Below, piece by piece: positions 50,791-59,431 of a DNA stretch of 64,000 nucleotides. The notes below the pieces were generated by a model. It saw only the letters and a list, made by a program, of their open reading frames with translations. It searched no databases and had not been told where the DNA came from. This DNA is from CAZFGK01 sp964518635 (lineage in GTDB: Bacteria > Zixibacteria > MSB-5A5 > GN15 > FEB-12), in contig CAZFGK010000017.1 in NCBI GenBank assembly GCA_964518635.1, positions 1-64,000 of the forward strand. Direction: 5' to 3'. The position numbers and the translations under genes were made by a program. Positions within the stretch are counted from its first letter, which is position 1. Every line of letters starts with the position of its first letter.

Positions 50791-52409
50791 GCCGCCACAT
50801 TTCGTCTGAAGACCCGGTTTCGTATCCATGCCAGAGAGAAGATACCGATACACGCTGCGAGAATCAACGAACAGAGAAATCCGACGTAATCTCCGTGTCG
50901 ACCGAAAAAGGTCGTTTCCCGCTTCCTTTCAAACAGCCCGACAATCGCCGCTCTCTCCCCTCGTGGCAATCGAGAGCTGATCTCGCCATACGGGCTGATC
51001 ATCTCACTATAACCGGTATTTGCGGCTCGTGCCCCCCATATTCTGTTCTCGACACATCGAGTTAGAAATATTCGTTCATGCATATCGACACCGACAAACG
51101 GCTCGAACCAGGTGTCGTTGGTAATGCCAACGAGGAGCTCGGCTCCGTCATTGACCAGATCGCGCACATATTCAGGAAAAGTCGATTCGAAACAAATGAG
51201 TGGCAGATAGGCGAGGGTATCTGAATAAAAAAGTCGCCCAGCAATTCCCGGACGAAAATCTGACCACCATTGGACTTCGAATGTCTTGATAAAGGTCAGC
51301 ACGTTCAAAATCTTTTCGGGGCGCAGAAAAGGGAGATAATCCTGATACGGTACGGTCTCAGCAAACGGAACCAGTTTCACTTTGTCATACCGCTGATCAA
51401 TCACACCATCGGGCTTTACATGAAAACAGGAGTTATGGTATCGCCGTTCTTCACCAACCGTCGTTGCCGCAAGTGCCCCGACCAGATGATGCGAGCCGGT
51501 TCGCATCACGATATCACTCACCCGTTTCCGACAGGATGGTTCAAGTTCGAGATAGCAAGGGGCGGCGGTTTCGGGCCAGACATAGAGCAACGGCTTCGCT
51601 GTCTCAACTGATGTAATCAGCGAATCATAGACTCGATAATTTATCTCTTCAGAGTTTTCATCCCACTTCAGATTGAGTGGCATCGCCCCCTGCAAAAGCG
51701 CGACTTTCTGGGTCGGTGGTTTTGACATCACCGGAATTACTGCCCATCCGTTCGCGAGAATCAGGATGACGATCCCCATTGCAATTGATCCCGAGGCAAT
51801 GCGCACTTCCGAAGCATACTTGCTACTGAGAACCAGTGCGATCAATACATTGACAGAAATCACTGCAAATGAAAGCAGATGCACCGATCCGAGAGAGACC
51901 AGTTGTATCACCCACGAAAAATATGCCTGCGAATAGCCGAGGTCTGACCAGGGGAATGCGAACTCAGTGAGAGTGCGGCCGTACTCCATCCCCACCCAGA
52001 GGAACGGAAGCAGCACGATCCCATACCATGCTCGCCAATGATAGATTCGATTGAACATTGAAAGAACCAAGGCATAATAGAGTGCAACAATGAGCACGGT
52101 TGCAATCATCCCCGGCGGAGTGACCTGTCCGATCCAAAACAGGGAAAACAGATTGAACGCAAAGCCGAAGAGATAGCAGGAACCCCATGCTTTTTTCGGA
52201 TCGAGCCGACTGATAATCAGAATCGGACGAGCCAGCGCGAACCAGGCAAGCACTCCAAACCAACCCGGATAAAATGAGAGGGAGAGCAAGAATGCCCAGA
52301 CAATAAGTTCAAATCTTCGCATTCGAATCGCTGGATCAGCGGGGAGTATTCGCTCCCGAAGACCAGCCCAGAATCCCACACGATCTGTTTTCTTCGCTGG
52401 AGTGGTCAT
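50787..52409 (-). CDS. lnt: Apolipoprotein N-acyltransferase
   Basis: 540 residues. Several transmembrane helices (N-terminal eight or so, about 25-215) precede a CN-hydrolase domain with the Glu (YVWPETAAP), Lys (YDKVKLVPFAE) and Cys (PLICFEST) triad. A further helix lies at the C-terminus. Lnt adds the third acyl chain to lipoproteins, so the cell makes triacylated lipoproteins and has an outer membrane. Its neighbours are gpmI (15 bp) and the PorZ-like protein (ATGA). Confidence 0.95.
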   Translation of the reverse strand: MTTPAKKTDRVGFWAGLRERILPADPAIRMRRFELIVWAFLLSLSFYPGWFGVLAWFALARPILIISRLDPKKAWGSCYLFGFAFNLFSLFWIGQVTPPGMIATVLIVALYYALVLSMFNRIYHWRAWYGIVLLPFLWVGMEYGRTLTEFAFPWSDLGYSQAYFSWVIQLVSLGSVHLLSFAVISVNVLIALVLSSKYASEVRIASGSIAMGIVILILANGWAVIPVMSKPPTQKVALLQGAMPLNLKWDENSEEINYRVYDSLITSVETAKPLLYVWPETAAPCYLELEPSCRKRVSDIVMRTGSHHLVGALAATTVGEERRYHNSCFHVKPDGVIDQRYDKVKLVPFAETVPYQDYLPFLRPEKILNVLTFIKTFEVQWWSDFRPGIAGRLFYSDTLAYLPLICFESTFPEYVRDLVNDGAELLVGITNDTWFEPFVGVDMHERIFLTRCVENRIWGARAANTGYSEMISPYGEISSRLPRGERAAIVGLFERKRETTFFGRHGDYVGFLCSLILAACIGIFSLAWIRNRVFRRNVAA

Positions 52410-52424
52410 AACGACAGCTCCGGT

Positions 52425-53957
52425 CTATTTCGCAATGAGGGATTGCCCGGTCATTTCGGGCGGGATCGGTAGTTTGAGAAGCTGCAGAACGGTCGGAGCT
52501 ATGTCGGCAAGAATCCCCTGCGATCGAAGCTCTTTCACACCTGAGACATTCCACGGATCATAAAAGATACAGGGGACGAGATTCGTCGTGTGTGCAGTCC
52601 ACGGACCGCCGGTATTTGGGTCGATCATCATTTCGGCGTTGCCATGATCAGCTGTAATGAGCGCGACCCCTTTTTGTTCACGCACTGCAGCTAGCAATCG
52701 TCCCAGTCCCCGATCAACCGCTTCAACTGCATACTTCGCAGCCGAAAAGACTCCTGTGTGCCCAACCATGTCGGCATTGGCATAATTGATCAGCACAAAC
52801 TGGTTTCGTCCGCTTCGTACACGTTCGACGACAGCATCAGTCAATGGAATGGATGACATCTCCGGTTGAAAATCATAGGTCGCGACTTTCGGCGACTGCG
52901 CCATGAAGCGATCCTCACCGGGGAATGGCTCCTCTTGTCCTCCATTGAAGAAGAAAGTGACATGCGGATATTTTTCAGTCTCAGCGCAGCGGAGCTGTTT
53001 CATTCCAGCTTTGGCGATCACTTCCCCAAGCAATTGCTTTGGAACATGCGGAGGGAAAGCAACCTGCGCGGCTGTGAAATGATCATCGTAATGGGTCATG
53101 GTCACGAGTGATACATGTGGGTGATAGGAATCGATCTCTTTTTGGCCATGAATATTCAAAAGCAGACGTGAAAGTTGTCGTGTTCGGTCAGCACGGAAAT
53201 TGAAGAAGATCACCCCATCCCCATCAACCAGTCGGGTGTCTACTTCCTGATTGACTACGAACGGCAGAACAAATTCATCGGTGACACCTGCAGCGTAGGA
53301 GTGCTTGAGCGCGGCAACTGGATCATCATGACGTTCACTGGCGTGATTGACGATACACTTGTAATGCTTCGTCGTTCGCTCCCAGCGTTTGTCCCGATCC
53401 ATCCCGTAATAGCGCCCACCGACGGTCGCAATCCTGCCAACGCCGATATCGTGCATCTTCGCAATAATCTGTTCAAGAAAATCCGCCCCTGAGTGCGGCG
53501 GAGTATCGCGACCATCAGTGAAGGCATGGAGATAGACATGACCCAACCCCTCAAGTTTCGCCAATTCGAGCAGGGCAGAGAGATGTGTAAGGGATGCATG
53601 CACCTGTCCATTCGAACAGAGCCCCATGAGATGAAGTGCCCTACCTGATTCCCTGAGTGAGCGAATAAGGGAGAGAAATGCCACATTTGAGAAGAAGCTG
53701 CCATCAGTGATCGACTGGTCGATTCGAGTGATATCTTGATAGAGCACCCTCCCTGCTCCAAGATTCAGATGACCGACTTCACTGTTCCCCATCTGACCGG
53801 GGGGCAATCCCACCGCTGGGCCGGAGCCATCAAGTTTGGTATGCAGACATGTTTCCAGAAGACGATCATAGACTGGCTTGAAGGCATGTGCGACGGCATT
53901 ATCAACGGTTGGTTCACGTAGCCCGAAGCCGTCCATGACACAGAGAAGAACGAGCAT
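52425..53957 (-). CDS. gpmI: 2,3-bisphosphoglycerate-independent phosphoglycerate mutase
   Basis: 510 residues, alkaline-phosphatase superfamily. N-terminal metal motif LLCVMDGFGLRE, the phosphoserine loop GQMGNSEVGHLNLGAG, HAFTDGRDTPP, and NYANADMVGHTG and DHGNAEMM near the end. It converts 3- to 2-phosphoglycerate. The start overlaps the purM stop (TGATG). Confidence 0.97.
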   Translation of the reverse strand: MLVLLCVMDGFGLREPTVDNAVAHAFKPVYDRLLETCLHTKLDGSGPAVGLPPGQMGNSEVGHLNLGAGRVLYQDITRIDQSITDGSFFSNVAFLSLIRSLRESGRALHLMGLCSNGQVHASLTHLSALLELAKLEGLGHVYLHAFTDGRDTPPHSGADFLEQIIAKMHDIGVGRIATVGGRYYGMDRDKRWERTTKHYKCIVNHASERHDDPVAALKHSYAAGVTDEFVLPFVVNQEVDTRLVDGDGVIFFNFRADRTRQLSRLLLNIHGQKEIDSYHPHVSLVTMTHYDDHFTAAQVAFPPHVPKQLLGEVIAKAGMKQLRCAETEKYPHVTFFFNGGQEEPFPGEDRFMAQSPKVATYDFQPEMSSIPLTDAVVERVRSGRNQFVLINYANADMVGHTGVFSAAKYAVEAVDRGLGRLLAAVREQKGVALITADHGNAEMMIDPNTGGPWTAHTTNLVPCIFYDPWNVSGVKELRSQGILADIAPTVLQLLKLPIPPEMTGQSLIAK

Positions 53958-54988
53958 CAGACGAACTCAACACCTTTGCTGCCGTTGATAATCTCACCGA
54001 TGATCCAGGCGCGATGCATGGGCAGGATTGACTCGACGATCTTTTCAGCGGCGGCGGCATTCACGACCAGGATATATCCAATTCCCATATTGAATGCAGC
54101 AAACATGTCGTCATGGTCAAGATCTCCTGCGATTGCCAGATAGCTGAAAATCGGCTCCGCTTGCCAGCTTCCGTGCATGATACGGGCGCGAATTTCGTCA
54201 GAGAGTACGCGTACCAGATTTCCGGGTATCCCTCCGCCGGTTATATGTGCCATCCCGTGAACTGATCCATCCGCAAGGAGCGGCGTCACGGCGCGGGCAT
54301 AATTGGTATGCACCGCCAGAAGGGCATCTCCGATGCTCATATCCAACTGTGCGACCTGATCAGTGACAGAATGCCCCTTAAGCTCAAAAGCGACTTTTCT
54401 GGCAAGAGAATAGCCATTGGTGTGAAGCCCATTCGAGGCGATTCCAATAATCTTGTCCCCCGGGCGAATGGCCGAACCGTCAATGATTTTCGAGCGGTCG
54501 ACTGCTCCTACAATGAATCCAGCGACGTCATAGTCCTTGTCGTGATACATTCCGGGCATTTCGGCAGTCTCTCCACCGACGAGGGCCATACCGCACTTTT
54601 CGCAGCCGCGAACCATCCCGCTGACTATCTCCGCGATGACATTCGGATCAAGTTTTCCGGAAGCGATGTAGTCGAGGAAAAAAAGCGGCCGCGCACCCAT
54701 CACGAGGATGTCGTTCACACAGTGATTGACGAGGTCTTCACCGATGCCGTCATGACGATTCGCCATGATCGCGACTTTCAGCTTTGTTCCGACGCCGTCC
54801 GCTGATGAAACAAGAACTGGCTCAGTCATCCCGGAAAAATCCGGTCGGAACAAACCGCCGAAGTGACCAATTCCGGTCAGGACTTCCGGTCCATGGGTAC
54901 GTTTGACCAGTAAGGCGATTTTTTTGACTGCGGCATCCCCGGCCTCGATATCGACTCCGCTGCTTTGATACGTGACTTTTTCAGACAT
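53957..54988 (-). CDS. purM: Phosphoribosylformylglycinamidine cyclo-ligase
   Basis: 343 residues. TYQSSGVDIEAGDAAV N-terminus, SADGVGTKLKVA, the GGETAEMPGMY loop and THITGGGIPGNL-like IHTGG motif. It makes aminoimidazole ribonucleotide from FGAM in purine synthesis. It is the first gene of the purM-gpmI-lnt operon. The ATG has no ribosome site and lies 6 nt from a promoter -10, suggesting leaderless translation. Confidence 0.97.
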   Translation of the reverse strand: MSEKVTYQSSGVDIEAGDAAVKKIALLVKRTHGPEVLTGIGHFGGLFRPDFSGMTEPVLVSSADGVGTKLKVAIMANRHDGIGEDLVNHCVNDILVMGARPLFFLDYIASGKLDPNVIAEIVSGMVRGCEKCGMALVGGETAEMPGMYHDKDYDVAGFIVGAVDRSKIIDGSAIRPGDKIIGIASNGLHTNGYSLARKVAFELKGHSVTDQVAQLDMSIGDALLAVHTNYARAVTPLLADGSVHGMAHITGGGIPGNLVRVLSDEIRARIMHGSWQAEPIFSYLAIAGDLDHDDMFAAFNMGIGYILVVNAAAAEKIVESILPMHRAWIIGEIINGSKGVEFV

Positions 54989-54994
54989 GACATA

Positions 54995-55023
54995 AAGATA
55001 GAGCCGGAGCCCAGATGGGTCAA
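54995..55023 (-). promoter_or_regulatory. purM promoter, leaderless geometry
   Basis: TTGACC, 17-nt spacer, TATCTT on the minus strand, with 6 nt between the -10 box and the ATG at 54988. Transcription would begin at or beside the ATG. No purine-box or riboswitch-like structure fits in the leader. Confidence 0.6.
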
Positions 55024-55080
55024 TTGAATGCTCGTTTTTTGGTTCTCACGTAGACACCATTTCAGGCAAGAGAAGTGGAC

Positions 55081-55109
55081 TTGACCGGCAAACGAAAAGA
55101 GTGCACCAT
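55081..55109 (+). promoter_or_regulatory. Candidate tRNA-Arg promoter
   Basis: TTGACC, 17-nt spacer, CACCAT on the plus strand; -10 is weak (3 of 6). It ends 22 nt before the tRNA 5' end. Confidence 0.3.
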
Positions 55110-55131
55110 AGCAATCAGATCGGCAATTTTT

Positions 55132-55205
55132 GCGCCCATAGCTCAACTGGATAGAGCATTTGACTTCGGATCAAAAGGTTGAGGGTTCAAATCCTTCTGG
55201 GCGTA
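55132..55205 (+). tRNA. tRNA-Arg (anticodon UCG)
   Basis: A 74-nt cloverleaf. Acceptor GCGCCCA/TGGGCGT (G1-U72 wobble), D-arm GCTC/GAGC, anticodon stem TTTGA/TCAAA with loop CTTCGGA (anticodon UCG), T-arm GAGGG/CCTTC with TTCAAAT loop, discriminator A. CCA is not encoded. It reads CGA arginine codons (and perhaps others). It is 8 nt upstream of the inositol-monophosphatase-family start, so both may share a transcript. Confidence 0.95.
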
Positions 55206-55213
55206 GAAGAATC

Positions 55214-56017
55214 ATGGAAAGAATCACGCCAGAGCCTATGTCAAACCCAATCCCCGTTTCAGAACTTCTCGCCACCGCCCTGGATGCCGTCAAAGCCGCA
55301 CGGGAGATTATCCTCCATTATTATCAGGCCGACGTTCGAGTCGAGATGAAACCGGATCAATCTCCGGTCACCATCGCTGACCAAAAGGCGGAAGAGGAGA
55401 TTATCTCGGTTATCCGTGCGAAATATCCGTCACATGCCTTCTTCGGAGAAGAGACCGGCGAAAGTAGTGGTCTCGGAGAGACTAATGAGATGTACACCTG
55501 GATTATCGACCCCATCGACGGGACCAAGAATTTCATTCGTCAGATCCCCCTCTTCGGGACGCAACTGGCGGTGATGCATCGCGGTGAGATTATTGCGGGA
55601 GTGTCATCAATGCCCGCTATCGGAGAGTTGCTCTATGCGTCAAAGGGAGGAGGGGCATTTCTGAATGGAACTCCTGCCAGTGTGAGCAAGATTTCTGAGA
55701 TTGAAAAGTCCGCGATCAGCTTCTATGGCTACGAGAAAGACCCTCGATTCACACAGGTCATGGAATTTTCGAAAAGAGTCGCCTATGCTCGCGGTTTCGG
55801 GGATTGCTACAGCTATCATCTGGTTGCGACGGGTCGTATTGATGCTGCCTTTGAGCCAAGAATTCGAATCTGGGACATTGCCCCCTTCGCGATTGTAATT
55901 CCCGAGGCCGGCGGAAAAATCAGTGATGATGCTGGTCGAAAGATTGATCTTGAGACTCGCTCGATTGTCGCCTCGAACGGCGCGTTGCATCAGGCGATAT
56001 TACAAAACGTCGGCTGA
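55214..56017 (+). CDS. Inositol-monophosphatase-family phosphatase
   Basis: 267 residues from the ATG at 55214; the open frame runs back into the tRNA, and an ATG at 55238 is an alternative. Metal and substrate motifs: GEETGES, WIIDPIDGTKNF (the family signature) and WDIAPFAIVIPEAGG. Relatives dephosphorylate inositol phosphates, fructose-1,6-bisphosphate, PAP or histidinol phosphate (HisN); the sequence does not decide between them. It converges on rluD with a 2-bp gap. Confidence 0.88.
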   Translation: MERITPEPMSNPIPVSELLATALDAVKAAREIILHYYQADVRVEMKPDQSPVTIADQKAEEEIISVIRAKYPSHAFFGEETGESSGLGETNEMYTWIIDPIDGTKNFIRQIPLFGTQLAVMHRGEIIAGVSSMPAIGELLYASKGGGAFLNGTPASVSKISEIEKSAISFYGYEKDPRFTQVMEFSKRVAYARGFGDCYSYHLVATGRIDAAFEPRIRIWDIAPFAIVIPEAGGKISDDAGRKIDLETRSIVASNGALHQAILQNVG

Positions 56018-56019
56018 TA

Positions 56020-57069
56020 TCACGATTTCGCTGATTTTCGTAAATCTTCCAGTACTCGCTGAAATCTATCCGGAATCGCCGCCTCCAGTACCATCTCTTT
56101 TTTCTTCACCGGATGCATGAAGCTCAGTTTCGCTGCATGGAGTGCCTGAGCCGGAAGAAGATGCAAGAGCCGCATCGCCTGTGCACGATGAGTTGCAAAA
56201 AGCCCCTTCGCACGCTGCTCTCGTCCGCCGTACTCCGGATCGCCGAAAATCGGATGCTTAATGTGGGCCATATGAACACGAATCTGATGTGTCCGTCCGG
56301 TCTGTAAATTCACCCGAAGCAAATCCGCCCAGGTGAATCGTTCGATCATTTCATAGTGAGTAATCGCTGCTCTCCCATTCGGTACGACCGCCATCTTCTT
56401 TCGATCGCGTGGCGAACGCCCAATCGGGGCTTCAACCGTTCCGTTGACTTCGACCAGATTCCCGATCACGAGTGCCTGATACTCACGATGAATCTCACGC
56501 AGTGCCATCTGCTCCTGCAATGTTCGCAGTACCTGCTCTGTCCGTGCGACAAGGAGAAGCCCACTGGTATTTTTATCGAGTCGATGAACAAGTCCGGGCC
56601 TGTTTGCAGCGAGAGCTTGGGTGAATGCGTCGGTCGGGCTGCTATCTTCATCTTCTTCGGTTGCGTCATCCGCCGTTGCTGATTGGAGTAAAGGGAGTGC
56701 TCCAAAACGATGAAGCAGCGCGTTAACCAGCGTACCAGAATGCACCCCTGCCCCCGGATGAGTGACCATTCCGGCTGCTTTGTTTATGACTGCGAGGTAG
56801 TCATCTTCATAGACAACATCGAGTGGAATCGCCTCGGGGGTTATATGCTCAATTGAGGCAGCTTCGGGGATAGTCAGATGAATCTCTTCCCCGCCTCGGA
56901 GAGTCTTTTTTGAGGTGGCGACTTTTCCGCCGAGGAGAACGTGCCCGGCATCGACCAGATGCTCGACCTGTGTACGAGTAAGCCCCAATTCAGAAAGTGA
57001 CGCCAGATAACGATCGAGCCGAATCGGTTCAGAGAGCTTCTCCACCCGAAGGTGATGAGTCTGAGGCAT
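56020..57069 (-). CDS. rluD: RluD-family 23S rRNA pseudouridine synthase
   Basis: 349 residues. An S4 RNA-binding domain at the N-terminus (LDRYLASLSELGLTRTQVEH) and the catalytic PSY domain with Asp in GLVHRLDKNTSGLLLVA, RTHQIRVHMAHIKHPIFGD. It isomerises uridines in helix 69 of 23S rRNA. An Asp/Glu-rich insertion (TADDATEEDEDSS, about 135-147) is unusual. It is 2 bp downstream of pdxJ. Confidence 0.93.
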   Translation of the reverse strand: MPQTHHLRVEKLSEPIRLDRYLASLSELGLTRTQVEHLVDAGHVLLGGKVATSKKTLRGGEEIHLTIPEAASIEHITPEAIPLDVVYEDDYLAVINKAAGMVTHPGAGVHSGTLVNALLHRFGALPLLQSATADDATEEDEDSSPTDAFTQALAANRPGLVHRLDKNTSGLLLVARTEQVLRTLQEQMALREIHREYQALVIGNLVEVNGTVEAPIGRSPRDRKKMAVVPNGRAAITHYEMIERFTWADLLRVNLQTGRTHQIRVHMAHIKHPIFGDPEYGGREQRAKGLFATHRAQAMRLLHLLPAQALHAAKLSFMHPVKKKEMVLEAAIPDRFQRVLEDLRKSAKS

Positions 57070-57071
57070 CT

Positions 57072-57797
57072 TTACTTGCGTGGTGGCTCAAATCTGACAA
57101 TCGGCAGAAGATCGCGCACCGCAGTCTCCATACCGACGAGAGTCGCACGGGCAATCAATGCATGTCCGACAATGAACTCTTCAATAGTCCCAAGCTCTGC
57201 AAGCGGCGGTATATTTTTCGCACTCAGGCCACGCATGATTGAAACCGAAAGCCCCTGCTTTCTTCCCTGTTGCGAAAGATTATCCATTCGGTCAAGTTCA
57301 GTCTGTGCCTCGGCAAGTGTCCGCGCAGAGCAATACGGATTGCTGTCGAGAACAATCCCCTGCGCACCGGTTCGACCAACAAATTTGATCGCCTCCGGCT
57401 GCGGAGCGGCAAAAAGCGAGACCGTCATCCCCTGCGCATTTAGTCGGGAGACAATTCCTTTGTAATCCATCGAACCGGAGGTTTCTACGGGTAATGGGGA
57501 AAGATCGTCGGTCCCTTCAGTGACCAGATTCACCTGAGCCGGTTTGATTTCACACATCAGGTCGATCATCGCTTCTGTCGGGGCAGTCTCAACGATAAAC
57601 CGTGTCTTGGTAATCTCGCGAAGCATATACAGATCACGGTCGCGAATCAGCCGACGGTCTTCCCGCATGTGGACGGCAATTCCGTCCGCTCCGGCTATCT
57701 CCGCTAACACAGCCGCCTGCGCCGGATCTGGCTCTTTTCCGCGTTGCCATTCACGCACATATGCGATGAGATCAAGTTGAACGGTGAGAAGTGGCAT
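57072..57797 (-). CDS. pdxJ: Pyridoxine 5'-phosphate synthase
   Basis: 241 residues, TIM barrel. VQLDLIAYVREW, AEIAGADGIAVHMREDRRLI with the catalytic loop, VNLVTEG, and a C-terminal EFIVGHALIARATLVGME. It condenses DXP and 3-amino-2-oxopropyl phosphate in DXP-dependent vitamin B6 synthesis. It lies 3 bp downstream of rsmA. Confidence 0.96.
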   Translation of the reverse strand: MPLLTVQLDLIAYVREWQRGKEPDPAQAAVLAEIAGADGIAVHMREDRRLIRDRDLYMLREITKTRFIVETAPTEAMIDLMCEIKPAQVNLVTEGTDDLSPLPVETSGSMDYKGIVSRLNAQGMTVSLFAAPQPEAIKFVGRTGAQGIVLDSNPYCSARTLAEAQTELDRMDNLSQQGRKQGLSVSIMRGLSAKNIPPLAELGTIEEFIVGHALIARATLVGMETAVRDLLPIVRFEPPRK

Positions 57798-57800
57798 GGT

Positions 57801-58640
57801 CTACTCTTTCGGTCGTTGGAGAGGAATGAGTCTATCAGCCAGGAGACGTTCGGTCAATGTCAAAAAGCCATCGGTGGCAAGTTCTTCAGCCCGTAACTTC
57901 GTGGTCCAGCCCATTGAAATGAGAATTTCATGTGCTTTCGACTGCGGAACGGCAAGAGAAGCACTGAGATTATTGGCGAGCAGTTTCCGCCGCTGCGCGA
58001 ATCCAGCCCGCACTACTCGCTCGAATTCCAGAGGGTGGGGAATCGTCGGTACGTCCGTTCGCGGCTTGAAAGTGACCACCGTTGACCAGACTTTTGGTGA
58101 TGGCTCAAACGAAGTCGGGGCGATATCAAACGCCTCATGGACGGTAAACGCCAATTGCATGAAAATCGCCAATGGCCCCCAGTCATGAGTCCGCGGCGAG
58201 GCCGTGACCCGATGCGCGACTTCCCGCTGCATCATCAGAATTGCCTGGGAAACCTCATGCTTGTGACCTTCCAGCCATCCGAGGATTGGTGAGGTCAGAT
58301 TGTACGGGATATTTCCTATCAAAGCATACGGCGCAGCTATGCCGTGCGCCTCCGGTTTAAATTGAAGAAAGTCTGATTCAACGATGCGAACATTCGAACG
58401 AGAGCTGAAATTCTTTCGCAACTCCGGAATCAGATCACGATCAAACTCAACCGCAGTGACATCCGCTCCGCTTTTCGCCAGAGCACTTGTCAATGTCCCC
58501 TGTCCGGGACCAATTTCAATAACTCGCATTCCAGCAGCAAGGTGAGCAAGCTGAATTGTCTGCTGTACAACTGCAGTGTCACGAAGAAAATGCTGCCCAA
58601 GTCGTTTCTTGGCGCCGACCTGACTGAGATTCGCTCCCAT
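57801..58640 (-). CDS. rsmA: 16S rRNA adenine(1518/1519)-N6-dimethyltransferase
   Basis: 279 residues. LGQHFLRDTAVVQ, SAM loop VIEIGPGQGTLTSALA, and the catalytic NIPYNLTSPILGWL. It dimethylates two adenines in the 16S 3' hairpin. The start overlaps the tatD stop (TGATG). Confidence 0.97.
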   Translation of the reverse strand: MGANLSQVGAKKRLGQHFLRDTAVVQQTIQLAHLAAGMRVIEIGPGQGTLTSALAKSGADVTAVEFDRDLIPELRKNFSSRSNVRIVESDFLQFKPEAHGIAAPYALIGNIPYNLTSPILGWLEGHKHEVSQAILMMQREVAHRVTASPRTHDWGPLAIFMQLAFTVHEAFDIAPTSFEPSPKVWSTVVTFKPRTDVPTIPHPLEFERVVRAGFAQRRKLLANNLSASLAVPQSKAHEILISMGWTTKLRAEELATDGFLTLTERLLADRLIPLQRPKE

Positions 58641-59416
58641 CAGCCGTCGAATCTCTCACCAAGGCGAAAAAGTGTACGGGCGGTCTGATCGACGATCGAT
58701 TCTAATTCTTCGAATTCAATTTTTCTGAGTTCCGCCATCTTTTCATAGACTAGTCGCACATACGCCGGATAATTTGTTTCACCACGATAGGGCACCGGCG
58801 TCAAGAAGGGAGAATCAGTTTCAAGAATGACCTTTTCAAGTGGTACTGCCGCGGCGGTTACTGCCATTGAGGAATTCTTATAGGTAATCACCCCACCGAC
58901 AGAAATATGAAAGCCAATTGCAAAGACCTTCTCTGCTTCAGCCGGAGTGCCGGGGAAACAGTGAAAGACTCCCCCTTTGAGATCGCGTGCATAATCACGA
59001 ACAATCGCATAGGTGTCATCGAATGAATCGCGCGTGTGTATGACAATCGGGAGTGATCGTCGTATCGCGATCTCAATTTGCGCGATAAACGCCTCCCGCT
59101 GCGCCGGTCGCGGTGATAAATCCCGATAGTAATCAAGACCAATTTCACCAATGGCAACAACACGCGGCTGATGACTGAGCCGCTCAATTTCAGCAAGTGA
59201 CTCTTCATCGGCAGCGAGGGCATCATGGGGATGAATCCCGACGGTAGCATACACCGATGACTGCACTGTTGCAGTCTTGACATGCCATCGCGAGGATTTC
59301 AGATCAGCACCGATGGTGATCATCGTACCGACCCCGGCCTGATGTGCCTTCGAAAGAGTCTCAGCGAGATTGCTTGAAAGTTGGGGATAATCGAGATGAC
59401 AGTGCGTATCGATCAT
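58640..59416 (-). CDS. tatD: TatD-family metal-dependent hydrolase
   Basis: 258 residues, TIM-barrel amidohydrolase fold. HxH at MIDTHCHLDYP (metal), GEIGLDYYRDLSP, HTRDSFDDT, HCFPGTP and ILETDSPFLTPV. TatD proteins are 3'-5' DNA exonucleases or DNases in some bacteria. It lies 15 bp downstream of metG, an order common in many genomes. Confidence 0.93.
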   Translation of the reverse strand: MIDTHCHLDYPQLSSNLAETLSKAHQAGVGTMITIGADLKSSRWHVKTATVQSSVYATVGIHPHDALAADEESLAEIERLSHQPRVVAIGEIGLDYYRDLSPRPAQREAFIAQIEIAIRRSLPIVIHTRDSFDDTYAIVRDYARDLKGGVFHCFPGTPAEAEKVFAIGFHISVGGVITYKNSSMAVTAAAVPLEKVILETDSPFLTPVPYRGETNYPAYVRLVYEKMAELRKIEFEELESIVDQTARTLFRLGERFDG

Positions 59417-59431
59417 TGGTCGATCAATCGC

